Source: Ciona savignyi (lineage: Eukaryota; Chordata; Ascidiacea; Phlebobranchia; Cionidae). From it: a stretch of DNA of 64,000 nucleotides. The stretch is taken from the NCBI GenBank assembly GCA_000149265.1, contig CH002951.1:217310-281309 (forward strand), in the 5' to 3' direction. A program made the position numbers and the translations under genes. The notes under the pieces were generated by a model that saw nothing but the letters and a program-made list of their open reading frames with translations, was not told the origin of the DNA and searched no databases. Below, piece by piece: positions 25,905 to 39,200 of the stretch. The stretch's first letter is position 1. Every line of letters begins with the position of its first letter.

Positions 25905-26205
25905 ATTATTCTCCCATCTCTCCAATGCAAACTGACCTTAGACAAATGGCTGTCACAAAAATCCTGCAACAAAAAGTCTTAGATTTTTTTACAACTTAAA
26001 ATTGAAGCTTGGATATGCAGCCTATAAACTCACGGCCTCCAATTTTTTCCCTGAAAATTTCGAGCTATACCCATCTGTACATTGGAAACTTTTTCTTACA
26101 TAACTAGATAAGAAATGCTCAATCAACAACTTTATTTCACAAAGCTCTGCTTTACTGTTCGAAAACTGCACAGATAAAAAAGTGAACATCGGCGCCGAGC
26201 CTAAC
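25905..26205. repeat. Copy of the repeat at 10545-10860
   Basis: Shares tctccaatgcaaactgacct, ggctgtcac, gaagcttgga and ctttatttcacaaa in the same order with 10560-10810, and ends gtgaacatcggcgccgagcc, similar to gagaacattggcgcgcagcc at 18851 in the right MULE arm. It is therefore a piece of the same transposon family. Confidence 0.6.
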
Positions 26206-26417
26206 ACAAAATGTTTACACTAGATTTTTTTGAAAACATAGAAATTGTTAATGGATTGGTTGTACAGGGACAAAATTGATCAAAAATTGCGCTGAAAATA
26301 ATGAAATATGGATTATTATTGCTGGTGATCTTTTTATGACAGCCGTGAAGTAGAGATGTCAAGTAATGATACGAATACTGATTCACGATTTGCACGGCTA
26401 GCGTGCGGGTGCGAAAA

Positions 26418-27752
26418 ATGGCGGAGAAAACGTATGCATCGATTGCACACAAGGTCTCAGAGTTAAAGAGGCCTAACTGCTTAGCAGCAAGAACGTTTAA
26501 ACTGATGTCAGGGTCGGAATTATGTGACCTTATTAAAGAAGTGAATTTTCCGGTGGAAAAGCTGAAGGGAATAGCCGAAAGAAAGGGGAATCTAGTGGAT
26601 TTCACCTGTACAGACCGAGAAAGTGTAATGAAATTGGCGGATATGCTACAAAGAAACGAAAAGATCAAATTTGTGCGATTGTATGAAAGCTCAAAAATCA
26701 ATATTGCTATTGGATGGGTACCAGTGCCACTAAAAAACGACGAAATTAAGGCCTTTTTTGAAAAGAACTACCTTCCTGTTCACAACGTACAAAGCAAACT
26801 CAACAAGCTAGGGCTCATATCTGGTATGAGAATATTATCGGTGTCAAAAGAAGATTTAAATTTAAACCCCATACCGAGCTATATTAACATCAACGATTTT
26901 GAATTGTATGTGACATATACCGGCCAAGTTCGCACATGTAAATATTGTCAGGAGCCAGGACATAAACAATCCGAATGTAAAATGCGCGAATTGGATTTTC
27001 CTAAACTGGAGAGCAAAGCAGTTGAAGCCAGCACAACGATCCCCGAGAACAGCCCTCGAGCACGTGTCGGTGCTGCACAGACTGATGGCAAACTGGTTAA
27101 AGAAGCAAGCCTTGCTGAAGGCACTCAATTCCAACACGTTCATGCCAAAAAAGACGCCAATTCTGGCTTGAAAGAAATTAAAATATCGCAGGAAAACAGA
27201 GGAAATAAACGCGCTCTTAGCAGCCCTGAAGCGGTTCCCTTGCCGGCAACAAAATCAATGAGCCTCAACGTCAATAACATGGAGGTCCGATGTCCTAAAT
27301 GTAACCGAGAAGGTCTAATACAAGAAGAAAACAACAAATTTCATTGTTTTAACTGCGCATCAGAATACAAAGTTGCCAAACCATGTTGCAATAATGACGC
27401 TCGCTTTTTAGTCGACACGTCCCAAACCACAACCAATTGTGCAGTCTGCAGGGAACGTATGCTAATATTGCCCTGCTGTAAAGAGTTCCAACCCGAGCTG
27501 AAGAAATCAACACGTATAGTCAGTTGTTTGACCTGTGATGCTGACTCAATCATCTGCGCCTGTGGCACACTCAGTATTGAAACGTCACCTGGAAATTATA
27601 AAGATTGCAGCAACCCAGAATGTAAAAATGTTATATTCTCTTGTGTTTGTGGATATGCCGGGAGCGAATGCAAATCAAAAAAGTCATCCACGAAATGTCG
27701 CTGCGGAGCCGTATTCAACTGGATAGACTCGGGAAGAATTGCTACATCTTAA
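26418..27752 (+). CDS. LINE ORF1 protein with CCHC knuckle and cysteine-rich C terminus
   Basis: 444 residues from ATG 26418 (MAEKTYASIAHK). This start is preferred over upstream non-ATG codons. The middle has a CCHC zinc knuckle, CKYCQEPGHKQSEC, as in ORF1 proteins of the Tx1 group, which bind the element RNA. The C-terminal third has many CxxC/CxC pairs: CPKCNREG, CFNCASEY, CAVCRERM, CLTCDADS, CACG, CVCG and CRCG. That suggests several extra zinc-binding modules, which I do not recognise as a named family. The stop is 9 bases before the ORF2 ATG. Confidence 0.85.
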   Translation: MAEKTYASIAHKVSELKRPNCLAARTFKLMSGSELCDLIKEVNFPVEKLKGIAERKGNLVDFTCTDRESVMKLADMLQRNEKIKFVRLYESSKINIAIGWVPVPLKNDEIKAFFEKNYLPVHNVQSKLNKLGLISGMRILSVSKEDLNLNPIPSYININDFELYVTYTGQVRTCKYCQEPGHKQSECKMRELDFPKLESKAVEASTTIPENSPRARVGAAQTDGKLVKEASLAEGTQFQHVHAKKDANSGLKEIKISQENRGNKRALSSPEAVPLPATKSMSLNVNNMEVRCPKCNREGLIQEENNKFHCFNCASEYKVAKPCCNNDARFLVDTSQTTTNCAVCRERMLILPCCKEFQPELKKSTRIVSCLTCDADSIICACGTLSIETSPGNYKDCSNPECKNVIFSCVCGYAGSECKSKKSSTKCRCGAVFNWIDSGRIATS

Positions 27753-27761
27753 AGGATATTA

Positions 27762-30700
27762 ATGGCGAGCCGTTTACAAATTGCTTCGTTCAATGTGGCA
27801 GGAATTAGAAATAAGAAAAAACGAAGAGCGATATTCCATTACCTTAAAGGTAAGAAATACAATATGATTTTGTTACAAGAAACACATTGTACAAAAGAAT
27901 GTGAAAAACAGTGGAAAATGGAATGGGGAGGTGAAATAATTTTCGCAAATGGTACAAATAGATCCGCTGGGGTGGCTCTATTAGTACCTAAAAGTCAAAA
28001 GGTTAATATTAATGATACAACACTCGATCCCGAAGGAAGGACGTTGTTAGCCAACGTCACTTTAAACAACATTACTTTTACTGGGGTATGTATTTATGCA
28101 CCAAATAAATTTGAAGCGAAATTTTGGAAAACTCTCACGAACAACCTAAACAAATATAAAAATACTGACATAATTGCCGCTGGAGACTTCAACACAATAA
28201 TCTCCGATGAATTAGATAAAGTCGGTGGAAGCGCGCTACACCATAATTCACAAGCAAGAAGACATCTATCTGAGATAATGTGCCATTTTCAGTTACTTGA
28301 TATATTTAGAATACTTCACCCAGACAAAAAACAATTCACAAGATTATCAAAGTCTCCAGTAGTCGGAAGCCGAATAGACTTTATTTTATTGTCCCAAAGT
28401 CTATCCGGTAGAACAATTTCGGCAAGCATTGTTCCCAGTGTTCATTCCGATCATCAGATTGTCACAGCAGAAATTCAAACTGATGAACGAGACCGAGGTC
28501 GTGGTTACTGGAAATTCAACAACATGTTGCTTCATGACGAAAATTTCGTCAACCTGATTAAAGACAAAATCTCAGACTTTAAATTACACAATGAGAATTG
28601 TGGGGTTTCACCAGGGACTCTGTGGAACACGTTGAAGGCTGTTCTAAGGGGCCATTGCATTCAATATAGCGCAATTAAAAAACGAAAGAACAGGAAAAAA
28701 CAACAACAACTTGAAAACGCCCTTTCGTTAACGTCAAGTGAGATAGCAAATGCAAATACCAGCGAAGCGGTTACACTGGCTGCAACGCTAAGAGCAACTC
28801 AAATGCAACTCGACGAACTTGCCAACCTAAACAGCAAGGGGGCAATGGTCCGAAGCCGTGCAAGGTGGGCCGAGCAAGGGGAGAAAAACACGAAGTATTT
28901 CTTAGGACTAGAAAAAACCAACACTAGCAAAAAAGTAATACGCTGTCTCAACACGGAACAGGAATCAATATCGGAACCATCGAGGATATTGGAGTCATTG
29001 CACAATTTCTTCCGTGACCTTTATGCACCTACTACTGATAACATAACGAAAGTGGATTTTGATAAGTTCCTTAATGTTCTAAGGATTCCTAAGTTTGCTT
29101 CGGACAAAAAAGAACAATGCGAAAACGAAATAACTGAAACTGAATGTTACACAGCACTACGCAACATGAAGAACAATAAATCGCCTGGTCTTGATGGCTA
29201 TACAGCTGAATTTTACAAAACTTTCTGGAAAGACATAAAAGACATTTTTATGAAAACTGTAAGGTGGTCATTTGCGCAAGCGAAATTGCCAGATTCGTCA
29301 AATACTGGGGTTATAACTCTGATTTTAAAACCGGGAAAAGAAGCAGCCTCTACAGACAGTTACCGCCCTATTACTCTGCTTAATGTGGATTACAAACTTT
29401 TGTCTAGTGTGATTAACCTACGGCTCAAAAAGTTAGTTCCAGATGTCATCGGTCCAACGCAAAATGGCTTCATAAAGAATCGGCAAATAGCCAACAGCAT
29501 AAGACTTCTATTCGATATAATGGATTATGCAGATACAGCCCGTGTGCCCGGAGCACTGCTTGCACTGGACTTAAAAAAGGCATTCGATTCGGTACGCTGG
29601 GAATATCTCTTCACCACACTGGAACACTTCGGAATTGGACCAAACCTAATACACATGATCAAGACACTGTACAATCAAGCAAATGGAGTAATAATAAATA
29701 ATAACAACTTATCGAATCCATTTCCGATTAAACGTGGCGTGAGGCAGGGTGATCCTCTCTCTCCAACACTATTTTTATTTGCTATCGAAACATTGGGTCT
29801 TGCAATTCAACAATGCCAAAACTTACAGGGAATTTCAATTGGAAGCTTAAGGTTTAAAGTGTCGATGTACGCAGACGACTCTCTCATAATTACGAACGGT
29901 TCACGAGAAGACATCGAAACAAGTATGAACATTTTGGATCTTTATGGTCATTTATCAGGATGCAAGCTAAATACCAACAAATCATGTGCTTTTTACATCG
30001 GAACTAAAAAAGGCTGTATACTCAAACCGCTGGAGGGGAAAACACTAACATGGCCATCAGACACCCTAAAATATCTCGGTGTGGTAATACCAATCTCGGG
30101 AAAAAAGCAATCCATTTTCAACTTGAACTTTGATACTTGTATTGACAACATTAATAGGATTTTAAACATCTGGTCATCTCGCGGGCTAACACTTTTAGGA
30201 AGAGTTACCGTAATTAAAAGCCTTGTAATTCCAACATTACTTTACAGAATTAGCATGGTGCCAACAGACATACCAGAACCATTCGTACGTCGTTTAAACA
30301 AAGAGCTGTTTCGATTTATTTGGGGCTCCGGTTGGGAAAGGGCAAAGAGATCTATATTAATAAATAATATTGCAGAAGGTGGAACTAACATGATTGACAT
30401 ACGGTCGTATATTACTGGTCTCCGCTGTAAATTTATAAAACAATTCATGAACCCTGACTATAGCGCTCCATGGAAAGATATAGAAACTTATCTAACCTCA
30501 CAAGATACGCTAAACATAATTCTTTCTTCCAATTTAGCATTACACAACAAAATTTACAAGACTCTTTTACCGCTACGCACCTTACACAGCAACGTAATGA
30601 GCTGGATGAAGATGATTAGAAGAAAAGGTCAAATGACAACCAATGACCAACCACTCTGGCTAAACAAAAACATTCAGGTTAAACGAAAACCTGTACTTTT

Positions 30701-31450
30701 TACGAATTGGGCAAAGTCAGGGATCTGCGTGTTCGGAGACATCCTTTCGGAAACCGGCCAAATTCACAGCTTNNNNNNNNNNNNNNNNNNNNNNNNNNNN
30801 NNNNNNNNNNNNNNNNNNNNNNNNNNNNNNNNNNNNNNNNNNNNNNNNNNNNNNNNNNNNNNNNNNNNNNNNCAGCCCTCGAACATGTTGTAACGAAGCC
30901 TCGAAAATACCAATTGCAATGGGAACTGGAGTGCAACTTTAAAGATGTTGACGGCTCCTTCTGGAGTAATATATACATCAATACTTACAAATCAACTATC
31001 GAAACACGCCTTCGCTCATTCCAAATTAAACTGAATCTCAGAGCCATTGTAACAAACTCGCAACTATATAAATTAAACATAATTGATTCAGATAAATGTG
31101 AAATGTGCCTCACTGAGCCGGAAACACTTACCCATCTATTTTGTACCTGCATACACACCGTCAAGTTTTGGAACGAAACCGAAAATTGGATTGCTGCTAA
31201 TTTAAGAATACCGCTTTCACTGAGCCACACGAACATGATATTCGGAGCCCCCGAAAATAACAGTAATCTGCTGAATTGCCTTATTTTATGTGCAAGATAT
31301 ATTATCTATCGTAGTAAAATCCAAAAAATAAGTCCCTTTGTGAATGCATTTATTGATTTTGTGGCAAATGTAAAACTTTCGGAAAAAATGGCCGCTATTA
31401 GTAACAACACCCTATGGAAACACAATTCAAAATGGTCTGGGCTCATGTGA
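27762..31450 (+). CDS. LINE ORF2: endonuclease-reverse transcriptase (interrupted by assembly gap)
   Basis: Starts ATG 27762. The N-terminal apurinic-type endonuclease has SFNVAGIRN, LLQETH, GDFN, SRIDFILL and HSDHQIV. The reverse transcriptase has NNKSPGLDGYTAEFYKTFW, YRPITLLNVDYKLLSSV, ALDLKKAFDSV, GVRQGDPLSPTLF and the catalytic YADDSLI. The region after the gap carries a C-terminal zinc-finger type block, CEMCLTEPETLTHLFCTC. The frame before the gap (to 30772) and after it (from 30873) differ only because the true gap length is unknown. No stop or frameshift is visible elsewhere, so the copy may be intact. Similarity places it near Tx1 of the L1 group. Confidence 0.9.
30773..30872. other. 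Assembly gap (100 N) in LINE ORF2
   Basis: Exactly 100 N, a placeholder size. The flanking reading frames do not line up over 100 bases, so the true length differs from 100 by a number not divisible by 3. Confidence 0.95.
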
Positions 31451-31544
31451 AGTATTATGTTCATATATTTTCCCTGCTGTTTTTGCCATATCTGTACTTT
31501 GCTGCCGTTTTGTATTAGTCTAACGCCCTTTGCAATAAACTACC

Positions 31545-31581
<37 letters not shown>

Positions 31582-31593
31582 ATACGAATACTG

Positions 31594-33259
31594 TGATTGG
31601 CAAAAGCTGCAACTCATACAAACCAATACGTCCCATATTGGTATCCTACAGTAGGCTATAGACTGTATTAAAAAAACGGTTTAGCGCAGTTTGCGCAGCT
31701 TGTTAAATTAAAGTAAGGTCTACCCGAAACACTTGGTGGTTGACCGTTTGGCCTTTGATCTAAAACATTCTGCAGACAAAAATGATCGCTAACTAATCGG
31801 TTATCCTTATTGGCGGACATCGCCTGGACCTAATGAGCTAGCGATCATTTTTGTTTGCACACTGCAATAGTTCTGGTATTCCGACAGCGGGCGTTCGATA
31901 ATCGGACGATTCCCTTGAATGCAACAAATATGTACTAAAGAAGTACAGTCGCGTTACGGCCGAATGGTTAACAAGTTCATCATGGGTTCGACTATAATAG
32001 AGTTAAAAACCTTTTTATACATGATAAAACACCCCTGTCCAGCATTAGAAGAAAAACATACTTACCATTTTTTTTAAAGTGGTTAACATTATACACTATA
32101 ATTCAAATTTGGGTAATTCGGTTGGTCGTGTTTTACCGCGGGGGAATTCCTTAATTTCCCCAGCATTTTATTCCTGGCGCCCAACATAATTGCATTTATT
32201 TTCTTGTAATTACAACGTACAACACAAGAGCGCCAGCCACGTGTTAATCACCACTATTTGTAAAACATATCTTTTACTGTACGCTACATGTTTCTGCATG
32301 CAGAAACAAACAAATAAGTGCCTTGTTTAACTAATCAACTTGGGCTCATCTTATGCAATGTGTATTACATTATTTATGCATGCAAAATCTAATAAGTTCC
32401 CGACTTACCTATCCAAATTTGATAATCATTATTTTAAAAAAATATTTACGTTAGTATACAAAAAAAGAAAAATGCTAACATCTTAAAACGTTTAGGTCGA
32501 TTGAAACATTACTTCTATTTCATATCCTATACAAAATAGACGAGTTATATATTCGATATTAATTGTGGAAATTGATTTGCTTGGAATACGAATAAACAGA
32601 CCACTACATATTTATTACACTCTAGCTAACACCTTTAAGGTTGACATTGAGTGGAAATTTTCTTCGTGTTTGCGTGATGTTCAGTTCAGGCTTTCGCGGA
32701 AATTGGATCTTTGGATTCCGGTATAAATTATGCTCTGTTTAAACAAACCACATAAATCAAGTCTATGACCAAAGTTTTAATAAGCTCGTAAAAGCAATCT
32801 CAAACGTACATTGAGATTTTAAATCTTTAAAAACAGTACGATGTGTAAAATAAAAAAAGACAGCAACGCCACTAGGGAAAACTGGCTTAAAACTAAGTGT
32901 CAGACCAGGAACACAATCAAAATAGACAGAAATTGTATATGCAAGTGTGGTTAAAATAGCACACTGCTAAAAATATAAGCGCACGCACCACTGAGTGCAA
33001 AGTTTGGTTTCATCTGCATTATACAACAAATTACTTTTAATGGTATAATGAAATAATAATATAGTTTAGATGATCTGAATAGGAAATCATGTTCTTGCAT
33101 ACTGGTTTGCAAGAAAGTGGATAAGAATTGAAACAATACTATTGAAACAATAACTATCAAACCTGTTTAAAAATGAAACATTTAAACACAAAACAAAATT
33201 TGTGTTTTTTTTTTTATAAACCCATCATTGGGTTCATCAACTACATGTAAAAAATGCAT
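31594..33259. other. Spacer with diverged direct repeat
   Basis: No gene recognised. The stretch from about 32230 to 32690 resembles 33590-33890 in the last MFSD13A intron in the same orientation: shared blocks are accactattt, tgtttctgcatgcat, ttggaatacgaataaa / ttggaatacgattgaataaa, attaca, tagctaacac and attttcttc. Confidence 0.5.
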
Positions 33260-36200
33260 CTAAGATTCAACATATTTTGCCTCAGTGGTATGGCTATCTC
33301 GAAGGCCGTAAAAACTCCAAACAACAATCTGGGCAAGAGACAGAATGACCGGAATAAAACACAGCAACATGAACATGGTGGAGTGCATATCCATCAGCTC
33401 TCTTGCATTGGCTGAGGGATCCAGCGGAGGACCAGAAGCACCGTAATCTTTCAAATGCTCATATCCATAACTAATAACACGGAAAATCGGTTAAAATAAC
33501 ATTACTTTATTAGTTTAAACTGTTTAAATAATATTTTTTAACACTTTTGAAATAAATTACAATTCAAAACTGGAGAGTGTCAACCACCACTATTTTTAAA
33601 ACCCAATTTGAGTGCCCGCCATATGTTTCTGCATGCATGTTTTCTGAATAGAGTATTTTGGTTTAAAACAAAACAACAATAAAATGTTAATATCTCTAAA
33701 ATGTTTAACTCAATCAAATAATTTTTCGTGTTTCTCATGGGATGTAAAAAAGATGAATAACGTATCTGATATAGATATATGGGAAGTGATTTTATTGGAA
33801 TACGATTGAATAAAACACTATCTATTCATTACATAATAGCTAACACAAGTTTGACAATGATTGGATATTTTCTTCTTCTGTTTGCATGTGGTTGACACTT
33901 GAGTTTATGAGGATCACCAGGAAAACGGTTGTAGATGGGCATTGAAAGCCTGAATGTTTGTTCGTATTGCAATTTTCTATTTATTTAAACTGTTTTTTTA
34001 TTTATGCAGGCTTTTTGGGGTAAATTGGGATATTTGATTTTATATTTTTTTCTGAAATTTAAAGAAGTTGTCTGTTCCAGTTTTGATATCAAACAACCAA
34101 GAATATCGACTACAAAATGTTATTTAAAATGCAGGCAAATGATAGTGTATATTTTTTGGCCGTGGCCAGATTTTTCTGGGCATGTATTACCTAAAATTTG
34201 CCTTTGCATATCTAATTACGAATAAGAAAATACCTTAAAAAATGTTTATTGCATTAGTTTGCATTTTCTGTGATTATATGTTGTATGGTTGAGCATTGGG
34301 GTTTTCGGTAAATGGTTTATGGTGGGTATGGAGTATCCAAACCTTTTAGGTTCGCATTTAAATTCACTATCAATTTGCGTAGGTTATAAATGTTTGCATG
34401 TTTTATATACATGGTAAAAGTTTATTACACTGACTTATAAATTGAATCCTTACCAATCACGAAATATTGGCTGTCAAAGAATATGCATTGCCAAAAATTC
34501 GGAAACAATGGCCATGCTTATATTATTGGGTCTGTCAGCAATTGCCTGGTGCAAAATTTTACAGAATTTGGCACTGCAAATTCAAAATATGTGATCAAAC
34601 ATCCTTCACGACATTTAACACGATTGGACATTTCCTTTGTTTTTATATGAATCGTAAATGAGATAAATCATTAGTTTTAGTGAAATAATTTTTCCGAGGA
34701 TTTCCCAGAAGAAGGTTAAAGATATGGGGTGTATGGTGTGCTCATCATTTTGTTCGTATTCAGATTCTTAAATTTATTGGACTTGAGTGTATTTATGATT
34801 GCCTACATTTATTATTTTTTGAAGCATTTTCTGGGTAAACTATTTTAATTAAAAGTAAATATTCTTTTTCAATCTGAATGCAATAAAGTTAAATATGCTA
34901 AAAAATGGGTTTTATTTTTACATTTTTCCTATTTTAAAATTAAAGGCCGAGGCAAACTATTAGCAGGGTAGTTGGGATTCCTAAAAGTTTCAAGCGCATT
35001 GGATAAACCGCTCATTCCTCTAACCTAGCGACCGGACTCAACTGTTAACAGCTTGACACAGAAAAAAATAAAAACTGAATAAAATCAAAATGTAACTAAA
35101 TTATTTTACCTGTTTAAGACAGCCACTACTAACATGGGAGCCAGGGAATTTGCTGGCTTTGTGATCAGTGCATTTGTTCCAAACACCATAGACGATTGGG
35201 GGTGTCTGGTGATAAAAGGTTTCAGTCATAAAGTGCACAAAGTCTCATTATATAATATGGTTCGTAGAATCATAGGATATTGTTGTTTAATTATAGAAGT
35301 GGGTGATTGTCAGATTTCTAAAGTGAAAGTTTGTTGTTTAAGCAGAAATGGTAAAAGTTTTTCCAATTTAAAACGACCCATTTAAACCTACTAGATCAAG
35401 AGAAATTTCATAAAGTGTATTTTTTATTGGTTGCATAGAGATACATGGTTGCATAGAGTGCTATAAGATAGAATATACATTTTTATCCCCGTAAATGGAT
35501 GATCAATTCTCAGATTACCTTTCACCCACCTCCACGTAACCAGAGCTATTGGAGTAAAATAAATGTGATTAAAACATGCTTTTAGTTTTAGTAGGGCCCA
35601 TTTACCAACTGGGTCCAACCGATGTTCACTAAGTGCCTTGTCCAAGGGCACAACCAATTAGTGATTGAACAGTTTCGTTAATATAACTTTGAAGCTAAAA
35701 CTGGACAAATTAACCCACTGAGTTATTTAGGCAGTTTAATACTTCCACACTTCGTATTAAACTAAAGAAACACAATTGCCATTTTTGAGTTCCAATCATT
35801 CATTTGAATTGGATAAATAAATGTATTAAAACAAAACATCAAAAGCATCACTACTGACTTTCTGTTATACTTTATAGCATCCTCATCGATGATATCCGAA
35901 AGTGGAATGTTGAAGAGACTAAATGCAGCTGATGGAATAGACCTTAATTGATAAAAAAATTAAATTTAAGGTTTGCTTGCAAAGCATTGCAAATAAATGG
36001 TTTTCACACTTTTCATTTTCCTAAAGTTATTTTTTAACATTTTGGTAAACATTTTTGTAAGAAGACTTTGTGCATTGCTATGTAGGTATTGCAACTTTAC
36101 TCAGTGCAAGATTATACCACAGGACAATTATATGATAAACTACAGAGTGTCAACCACGTGTTATCCACCACTATTCTTTGGGGGTTTTAAAGAGCTTTTA

Positions 36201-39200
36201 GCCTTATTGGATAACCCTTTCATATCAATAATCTGGCGACATGACATGCATGTCACCATATACAATAAAAACACAAAAACAGATAGAAGCAGAAGTGGAA
36301 TTTTCGCAAGGGTCGACCAATCAATTAAATGGTATTGAGTTACAAAGGAATTTTTTGTAAAGTACATTTGGAAAACGGGATGTTTCTCTCCTTTAAGCTT
36401 TCGTATTTTTTTCACCTCAGCAATCATAAGACTTATTAACATTTCTTTTTAGTCAGTTCTTTAGTGAGTGGGCCATTTCGATATTAGATTCATATTGATA
36501 ACTCGTCCAAAGTATTTTTTTAAATTTGGAAAGCTAATCAATCATTTTCACTTATCCACTATTAAGTCACTGTTAACTTACATGTCCAAAATAAAGAAGG
36601 CAGCAAGTAGCCAGGGGTATTGGCTACCAACCAAGAAGAGAGCTATGGCTGCAATGAATTGAACGAAAAAGGAAACCATAACAACACGGTAGGCACCAAA
36701 CTTCATGATAACATCTCCGCCTAAAAGAATGATAACCTGACAGGAAAAGAAATAAAAAGGGTTGAAGTACAGCGCAACCACAAAATAAACACAATTGTAA
36801 AAAAACAGAACTGTCAGGCAATTTAAATCATAGAATGGAACAAGGGTTGTATTTCAAGGATAAACTACTGTTTATTTGTGTATACCAAGACAAATAATGC
36901 AAATTATTACCTGTGGCAGAACAAAAGATGCCCCATACAAAACACTCATAGCTAATGATGGTAGGGCATTCTTTGGTATTAGGTGATCAGCAAAAATAAG
37001 GAGAAAGTTTGAGCAAAACGTCACATGGAAAACCTAAGAAGTAATTTGCTTAAAATAGCAGATTTTGCATCAGTGTGCAACCTGCTTTGTATACAAATAT
37101 AAAAGTAAAATAATGACATTAAGATGTTAATAATGGACATATTGGCATGGGGTATATTTCTCTCGCAAGCAACACCACCAGCAATGGTGGACTTTTTAAA
37201 CATATTTCAAGTTTTTCAAATTCTGTAGGTTGCTGCCAATTTAACAGGAAAACTAATGTTTAACTTCAGGAGATTAGATCGTACCCACAGGTGTTTAAAC
37301 GAAGCTAGTAGAGTGTGTTAACTAACATGGTGTCATGACATTATTATACTTTTGTTGACTCTATTAAACAACTGAAATGAGAAAACGTTTGCTTGTTACC
37401 TTACCCAAGAAAATACCAGCGATTGGGTAAGATGATTATCCCATTTTATTAAAAATATTTTTAAATACCTGGAAAAAGTTCATTAAAACAAATGAGATAA
37501 AATTCCGATTGAAAAGAATCTGCTTTGTGATCTGACAGGCACTTCCAGCACTCATCTGTGACTTTGTATCAGCTAGTGACTCATTATCACTTGATCCATA
37601 GGTTTCCATTTCATACTTTGTGTTCACGTTGATGCTCGAATACCTGGAAACGTTTTGTGTCCCATTTAAAAATGTAAGCGCTTGACCAGATGCTTGAATT
37701 CTGATTGAATTTGCTGGAATGTTAGTTGGTTAAAAAAATAACATTACCCAGGGAAGAAAATACCTTTAAAATTAAGATTTGTCCCTGAATTATGACTGTC
37801 ACACTGTGACAGACATGCCATGTCACACAAAATGTTGGTGTTTACACATCTAGATTATTTTATCTAACAATTTTTAAATTTTTTAAGTTTTAACATGGTT
37901 TGAAAACTATTGGACGTGTCCGGCGGAAAAAAGGCAGATTTTGTATTCATGATTTTAAGAAATAACCATGGGCTTATTACCCAAAATGTTGGTTTCTTCA
38001 TATCTAAATCATCTAATCTAACAAGGGTTTGACAAAAAAAGAAAAATAAACAAATAATATTTTCCAAAATAGGTTGCCTACCTCATACACACAAATGCCA
38101 AAACAGCCACACCAACACAATATATTTGGAGGTTTATAAAATTCTTCATGTTGTTGGACACAAGACTTGATAAAAATACACTACTGCTGCCAATGACTGA
38201 AGCAATCTGCTGGTATTTCACTAAACGTAACCGATCCTCTGGTTTGGTAGATATTTCAGCAAACAGAGCACACTGGGCCAGTAGTACAAATGTGAGCATG
38301 GAATCGTAAGCGCACAGCGTCACTATCAGATGGATACCAGCTAACCAAGTGTTAGCACCTGTGTATGGAGCAATGGGTTTGATCTATTATCATAATTTTA
38401 CATAATGCATTCTAAAAAACAACAGTAAGTGGTGTAAATCTAACAACCATATATCTATTTTTTGTTACTTATCGCAAGTTATAGCCACTGAAATGGACGA
38501 AAAATAACCGAATGTTCGTATATATTCTGATGGACATCTGACCAATATTACCCTGTCATAACATTATTCAAAACTGCTATAGCTATGTTTAAAGTCATTA
38601 TATTTTTGCGCCAAGTTTTTAAAATAAGAAAACTATGTATTACAACCGAGTAAAAATTTATGACAATTTATATTATCTTATAACTAAGCTAAATCTTGAA
38701 ATGTAAACTATATATAAAATATTATAGTATTTGCTGCCTTTTCATCCACTTGTAGATAGCAAAGTAGATTGGTTTTCAATGGTTGTGTGACGTTTTTTAA
38801 TTGTTACAAAAAAGGCTTGTCCTTGTAACTGGACTATTCTAGTACCGGGTACTATTTCAAATTAGAATAGTCTACTTTGCCCATCCCTATTTATAATTAT
38901 TCTTTCAAATTTAGTTTGCTTTACAAGACATACCAGTACTTCCTATTAAAAAATCAAACACAAAAATTTTGTCGCTATCTTCATGTTGCGATAGCGTTAC
39001 AAACCATTCAGAATCCAAGTGAGGTCATTTAAAAAAGGCCAATTGTCCGACTACATCATGCTTACTGAAGCTATATTTTTTAGTTATTTTAATTTTATAT
39101 ATTTCAGTAAATAACTTATCAATTTTTAGTGCAGTCTAATCTAACCTAATATCTTAAATACCGTTATTATAATCAGCCCATTGAAACCACGGCAACAAAA

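Larger units (their letters stand above)
26381..31579 (+). mobile_element. Full-length Tx1/L1-like LINE with target-site duplication
   Basis: About 5.2 kb: short 5' UTR, ORF1, ORF2, short 3' UTR and a run of about 29 A ending at 31579. tgatacgaatactg occurs directly before (26367-26380) and directly after (31580-31593) the element. This marks a recent target-primed insertion that kept its 5' end. A 100-N gap interrupts ORF2. Confidence 0.92.
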
